DNA from: Chara braunii
Taxonomy: Eukaryota > Streptophyta > Charophyceae > Charales > Characeae
Length of the DNA: 32,822 nt
Direction: 5' to 3'
Assembly: GCA_003427395.1 (NCBI GenBank)
Contig: BFEA01000025.1
Location: forward strand, 5,158,213 to 5,191,034
The notes beneath the pieces were generated by a model. That model was given only the letters and a program-made list of their open reading frames with translations. It made no database searches and was not told the DNA's origin. This document shows, piece by piece, positions 28,031-32,822 of the stretch; the first letter of the stretch is position 1, and every line of letters begins with the position of its first letter. The position numbers were made by a program, and so were the translations under genes.

Positions 28031-28767
28031 AAGATGGCCAGCGCTGAGAAGATGCTGACAAATAGCTCCCTAATGATCTCCGTCCACACACTCCAATCGT
28101 ATGATACCCTCGCACTTTGGTTAACCAAGGGCTAACTCCACCCTACTCCATCGGTGTCGACGTAGCCAACACCGCCAAGGCTCTATCCCACGTGCAAGAA
28201 CGCAACTGTGGCAATGGAGCTTCAATGCGGAACTCGTGGAAATCCCACGAGGCAGATCGTCTGCCACGTCAGCCTGTGACGTGGCATGATCAAGTACCTC
28301 TGGTCCCCACGCGTACGCTAAGCGTTGGAATGTAGGAAGACAACCACCATATCCGTCTCACACCCTCTCACTCAATAGTGTCCTCAGCAGCTCAGCGCTC
28401 GCGCCAAGTCAGCGCTCGCACTTGCGCATGTGTCAGTTGCCCTGTGCCAGCGCAGCGCCCGCCCTCGCTTGGCACTAGCGCAGTGCTCGCGGCAGCAGCA
28501 CACACGGCATTTGCTGGCGCCAGCAGCGCTCGCAGCCGTGCTACCGCTTTGCCCTCCATTGCGCTGTCAAGCCAAACAAAACCTAAATACCACCAATCCC
28601 CCCAAAAAAATCTACCAGAGCATCAACACCAAACAAACCTCTAAAACTCCACCCCTTGCCCCATCCCCTCCGAACATAACGCACCTTGAAAATGAATCTA
28701 TACAAGGTATGTTTCCTGCCCGATACAGTGCAAATTAGGGTGCGTTGTGTTTGGAGCAAGACCGTGA
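28031..28767. other. No supported gene; AGCGC-rich patch 28380-28560
   Basis: Open frames 28117-28335 and 28378-28644 lack domains. The patch 28383-28560 is rich in CAGCGCTCGC-type words (an AGCGCT palindrome at least three times) and encodes Ala/Ser/Arg-rich strings in any frame. Confidence 0.45.
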
Positions 28768-29218
28768 TGTCTTTGGGACTCTCTCTCACACACTTGAACA
28801 TCATCACAAGCATGACGAAAACTAGCATGATCATTTGTACGACAACTACATAGGATCCTCTAACAAGGGGGGGGAGGAGGTGTGGGGGAGGCACACTTCG
28901 ACCTCATCACCAGCTCGAAGATACTCAAACGTCATCACCAGCACTAACATCTACAACCTGTTCCCTTGTTCATTGTTTCTCATTCACAAAAAAAACGCCC
29001 TTAACACAAACGACATGCCACCAACACACCTACTTCAAAGCATGATCGATCCAACAATCACACGTTGAAGCTATGACCTCAATTGATGGCGGCCTTGGTT
29101 AATAGCAAAGCCAAAAAACACCAAGACCAAGAGGAAACAAGTGCCATGCCGATCCTCGACCACTCCCTTCACTCGCTATCCACCTACAATGTTCACAACA
29201 GCTAATCAGAGCATGGCA
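28768..29218 (+). repeat. Direct repeat D2, abutting the LINE
   Basis: Partner of D1 at 25325-25752. It runs directly into the A-rich, Lys/Arg-coding stretch (about 29219-29285) that precedes the LINE endonuclease. D2 may therefore be the 5' region of the LINE, and D1 a second copy of it. Both copies retain a readable LMA(A/T)(L/F)VN(S/N)K segment, a hint of former coding. Confidence 0.6.
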
Positions 29219-29264
29219 AAATCTTATGAAACCAAAAAGAAGGAGAAACGAAAAAGGGACATAA

Positions 29265-30084
29265 ATAAATAAACAGAAAATACAATTCAATGTATATTTA
29301 GCTACCGCAGACTCCGAAAAAAAGAAAGCTATAATGAAGCAATTGAAAGGAGTCGGGGGTCGTTCATGGCCAGATCTAATTTGTATTCAGAAAACCCATC
29401 TCACTTCTTTCCCAGCTCATACGTGTGCACATAACATTGTATGGCCTTTTCTAAAAATATACTCTCCGACACCGAGAAGTGGTTCAGGAGGAGTAGCCAT
29501 ATGGGTCCCTCCTGATTCAAGGGTTGAGCTGGTATATTGGGCAGTGGATAAAGTGCAGGGAAGATGGGTTTCTGCGTTGGTTAAATTAGAATTGGAAATC
29601 ATATGTGTAATTAAACATCTATGGTCCTAATGAGATTCATGAGAGGACTAATTTCTTTCAAACAATAAGGACCAAAATTCCGAATGGAATTCCAATAATT
29701 ATGGCCGGAGATTTCAACGCAGCCCCGGATAGATGGTTAGATCGGTGGAGGATTCCCTCTCCTTGCCCTTCATACATAGAAGAAGATGAGAACATCATTC
29801 ACAATCTGTATGAGGAGGAAGGTCTTTTTGACACATACCGTCGTATCTTTCCGCAAGAAAGACTGTTTACCTGTATAAAGAATAGTGACACCCCACATCA
29901 ATCCAGATCTCGAATAGACCTGATTTTGATGTCAGAAGATATGGATCATGCATCAGTCTGGGCAGCGATCTTTCCCCAGAGTCCGTGGCCAGGGGCAGAT
30001 CATAAGATATGCGCGGTGCTTTTAAATTTTAGAAAAAACCCGATCGAGGAAAAAACTTTTATAAACTCAACACATCCCTTTTAG
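29265..30084 (+). pseudogene. LINE AP endonuclease domain, broken and active-site altered
   Basis: The first part (frame of 29334) holds the start of the endonuclease fold and the segment DLICIQKTHL. In active APE domains the catalytic glutamate follows Gln (QE-T-H); here the codon at 29391-29393 is AAA, giving Lys. After a one-base frameshift near 29606-29612 the second part (frame of 29701) has the GDFN motif (AGDFNA), SRIDLIL and ADHK, matching the GDFN, SRID and SDH motifs of the family. The frame closes with TAG at 30082-30084, while the true coding track has already shifted upstream at an A-run. With the glutamate lost and two shifts, nicking activity is not expected. Confidence 0.85.
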
Positions 30085-32234
30085 CATGTCTAGAATTTAG
30101 GCAGTACATAGAGGAAGTATGAGAGTATTGACACTCAACTAAAACTCAACAAAGTTTCTTTATATCATGGTTTAATAATGGTTTAGCTTTCCTAGCAAAA
30201 AAATATAATAAATATTCTAAACTTCAGGCTAAAAAAAGATACCAGCAAGAAATGTGCATTCAAGAACAAAGCCTTAAATACGAATACCAATAAAATATTA
30301 ATGAGGATCTTCAAATGATGGATATTCAGGATCTCAAGAACCAACTTTTAACCTTTGCTCAACATCGTTGGCGAGGGCATATAGTCAGAAGTAAACTTTC
30401 TAAGTTTTTGACTGAAGGATAAATGAATGCATCCTTTTTTGCACTAACACGCAATAGGTCTAGACGTACATGCATAGATGCCTTGGTTGATCCACCAGTA
30501 CCTGGGGATCCTTCACTATCTGATTCCTCTGCAGGAAACCTAAAAATAACTTACGACTTTTACAAAGGACTTTTTACTTCCTCAAAGGATCCTACAAAAC
30601 AACAGGAGGACGATCAAGCCATAGAACGATTTCTAGTCCCTCTGACCCAAACTCTCACAGAAGAGCAACGGGAACAACTGGAGCAGCCCTTGACAAAGGA
30701 AGAAATTTGGACAACTTTGCTACAAATGGACGAGGACAAAACTCCTGGGATAGATGGTCTCCCTAAAGAATTTTGGAAAACCATGTGGACAACATTCTCT
30801 ACAGACCTGATGGAATATTTTGATTCAGTCCAAGAATCAGGTTTGATGGGGGAATTAGTGGGTAAAAGTATCCTCACACTTCTGTATAAGAAAGGAGATA
30901 AGACAAATATTAGGAATTATAGGCCAATAACTCTTCTACCAGTGGTATATAAGATGTTATCCAAGGCCTTAGCTAATCGTCTCATTCCTATAATGACATA
31001 CATTATTCATCCCTCTCAAACTCGGTTCATAAAGGGAAGACATATTCAAGATAATATTCTCCTAATAAATGAGATGATCAAACTCTCTTGCCAATCTAAT
31101 CAAAATGCGGCAATAGTTTTCATAGACTTTGAAAAAGCCTATGATCATGTAGACTTGAGATTTTTGGATGTATGTCTTAATAAAATGAATTTTGGACCGA
31201 ATTTGAGGAAATGGATAAGGATTTTGCATACAAATGCTTCTGCAGGGATTCAGGTAAATGGTCTCCTCTCACCTCCGTTTCGCCTTTAACGATCGGTAAG
31301 GCAAGGGGATCCTTTAGCCCCATTCTTGTTTGTAATAATCATGGAAGCATTGGGAGCAAATCTTAGGGTCAATCATAATCTTAAACGGCTTCAGATCTCA
31401 GGGATTCCTGACGATGCAATTCCAATTGCTTCTATATTTGCGGATGATCTTACTATACTCATGGAGGTCACAACCTCCAATATGGAGGAGATTAAGGCGT
31501 TAATGGACCGTTTCTCGGATGTGTCGGATATGATGATTAATTGGGGAAATAAGACACAGGGATGGTGGATTCATTCAAACGGAGTGCGTCCCCCAGAATA
31601 TCCGAGAGTAAAGTGGCTTCTATTAGAAGCTCCGGTGAGGTTATTGGGGGTCTCTCTTACGGCACTAGACAAACCAATATTGAATGACGATTAGATTTCT
31701 CGTCCGGCGATTGAGAAAATGAATCAATGGAAAAACCAACAAACCTCTTTACTTGGAAGAGCGTTGATTATTAACAATATGGTCTTAGCATCCATATGGT
31801 ACAAATCTGCCTTATGGGCGATTACTAAGTCAAGTACAAAGAGACTACAAAAATAAGTGGTGATATTTTTATGGAGAGGCAATTACGAGTTAGAAAATGT
31901 TATCCCTAGAGTGGCATGAATTTCCCTTATCCAGCCCAAACTCAGAGGTGGATTATGACTTCTTGATCCATCTCTGCAATGTCAATCGCTAGCACTCCAA
32001 TGGTTAAAAGAACTGATCTTTTCTCATTATAAGCCCTGACAACCTATGGCTTTGGAACAAATTCGTAGATTGGCGCCACAAACCACAGAGGATGTTCACC
32101 CTCTCACATGGGTGGAAATTTTATTTTGGAGCATTCCTAGGGCAAAGGCACAGTCAAGAGAAGAAGGTTTGAGGGGAGCAACTATAAGAGATTTATTGTT
32201 AGATAATTTATGGGTATCTTTATTAAAAACATGA
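30045..32234 (+). pseudogene. LINE reverse transcriptase domain, ten internal stops
   Basis: A single reading frame runs from about 30045 to TGA at 32232-32234. RT signatures are in order: KTPGIDGLPKEFW, RNYRPITLLPVVYKMLSKAL, RFIKGRHIQDN, FIDFEKAYDHVD (motif A, 31119-31154), QGDPLAPFLF (31300-31330) and FADD (catalytic motif C, 31437-31448). Both catalytic aspartate motifs survive. Stops lie at 30120, 30129, 30291, 30420, 31287, 31692, 31854, 31917, 31956 and 32037. Several sit where a CAA, CAG or TGG codon would give a plausible residue, the pattern of C-to-T decay. TAA, TAG and TGA all occur, so a variant genetic code does not explain them. The long gap between motif A and motif C is normal for L1. 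Confidence 0.9.
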
Positions 32235-32347
32235 CGCTGTTTACCTCTACTCCATAGACCTTTCCCTTCCCGATATGAGGAGGTCCTAACCTCTTTGGCA
32301 ACAAATGGATTACGGATCAGAATCGTGTAGTTTTCAAAAGTTCCGAC

Positions 32348-32822
32348 CCTCCATGGTCCCTTTGGGTTAAAAGAGGAGTGTTAAGGATCAAGGATATATG
32401 AGACACAAAAAACAGGAACTGGTTAACAGTGAAACAATTAAGAGGAAGGCTCAGGTATGCCCACCAACTGGCTAACAATTTAGAGCAGATCATCTTCTCC
32501 ATCCCCTTAGCTTGGGTTAAAACACTAAGAAAAGACATCGTCTTCAAAGAGGGAGATTGGGTAGTGGGAACTGGCTTAGAAGAATGGGAGGTGGGTCAGA
32601 TCGTTCACAATTACTCAGAAGGGGCTATTGTGAGTATTTGTAAAATGACTAAGGATTTTTTCTTACACCCATCCCAAAATAACCAGGTAAAGTTTTTCTC
32701 GTTTCTGGACCTTTACAGGATTCGTGTGGTGTATTACTCTTCAACGAAAAACTGGAGAGCGTTCCACCCTCATTATCCTATTCCAGATCTTCCCCTGGAC
32801 CCGGAGGAGTGGGTCTGGAGGA
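32348..32822 (+). pseudogene. LINE ORF2 C-terminal region, partial
   Basis: In a frame different from the RT part, coding resumes near 32348, meets TGA at 32399-32401, and is then open for 140 codons to the window edge. It is Trp/Tyr-rich (WVKRGVL, DLYRIRVVYYSS, NWRAF), as expected for the region between the RT and the zinc-finger tail of L1-like ORF2. No Cys/His cluster is reached. The long uninterrupted frame in an otherwise decayed element may mean it survives by chance. Confidence 0.7.

Larger units (their letters stand above)
29265..32822 (+). mobile_element. L1-type LINE retrotransposon, decayed, runs off the window
   Basis: The order of AP endonuclease, reverse transcriptase and C-terminal region on the plus strand is that of an L1-clade ORF2. 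The coding track changes frame at about 29610, again at about 30040-30060, and once more between 32234 and 32350. Ten in-frame stops interrupt the RT part. No poly-A tail or target duplication is visible because the 3' end lies beyond the window. The element is nonfunctional as written. Relatives are expected at many sites in this genome. Confidence 0.9.

Noticed and set aside
25325-29218. Complete LTR retrotransposon bounded by D1 and D2
   Set aside because: No primer-binding site, polypurine tract, pol domains or target duplication seen; kept only as direct repeats.
30045-32234. Variant genetic code reading TAA/TAG as Gln
   Set aside because: TGA stops and frameshifts also occur in the same domain, so plain decay explains the pattern.

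Overview
The window reads as intergenic, repeat-dominated DNA from a large eukaryotic genome. The signs are long dinucleotide microsatellites, a decayed LINE, a decayed gag-like gene, tRNA-derived short repeats, large inverted repeats and many diverged tandem arrays. I see no operon, no bacterial gene density and no intact long protein gene. The zinc-knuckle plus coiled-coil gag fragment and the LINE remind me of elements from streptophyte algae such as Chara, but this is a recollection-level guess. The window also carries assembly traces: an exact Tn5 mosaic-end sequence at 2619-2637, single Ns at 3980 and 6458, and a 165-base N gap at 18517-18681 whose two flanks are the same sequence.

Layout. 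1-2.6 kb: foldback repeats and (CT), (GT) and (GA) microsatellites. 3.4-3.9 kb: five same-strand TTTCCCGCC sites followed by a TATA-like box and a short leader, a promoter-like block without a recognisable gene. 4.1-4.9 kb: a G-rich higher-order repeat. 5.3-7 kb: hairpins, a 33-bp array and a long CT tract. 7.8-10.2 kb: a diverged tandem repeat, a TATA box and a broken gag-like gene. 10.5-13.7 kb and 21.8-25.2 kb: two inverted, diverged copies (A and B) of one large non-coding element of about 3.2 kb. Between them lie tRNA-like SINE heads, a broken protein fragment with a GIY-YIG-like end, the N gap, a partly palindromic array, a ~170-bp tandem duplication and one candidate exon. 25.3-29.2 kb: a ~440-bp direct repeat pair enclosing acidic and pyrimidine-rich tandem repeats. 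29.2 kb to the end: an L1-type LINE with AP endonuclease and reverse transcriptase domains, running off the window.

The most unusual structure is inside the A/B element. A conserved core, CCAATCTTATGG, recurs in an array, and almost every copy is bracketed by a short inverted repeat whose sequence differs from copy to copy but stays self-complementary. A pairing base in an inner stem also changes in compensating fashion. This pattern suggests that a folded structure, rather than a sequence, has been maintained. Copy B also carries a 439-bp insertion with 107-bp terminal direct repeats that contain tRNA-like promoter boxes and a 5-bp target duplication.

There is no evidence of genes working together in a pathway. 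The window is best described as nested mobile elements and tandem repeats, most of them decayed.
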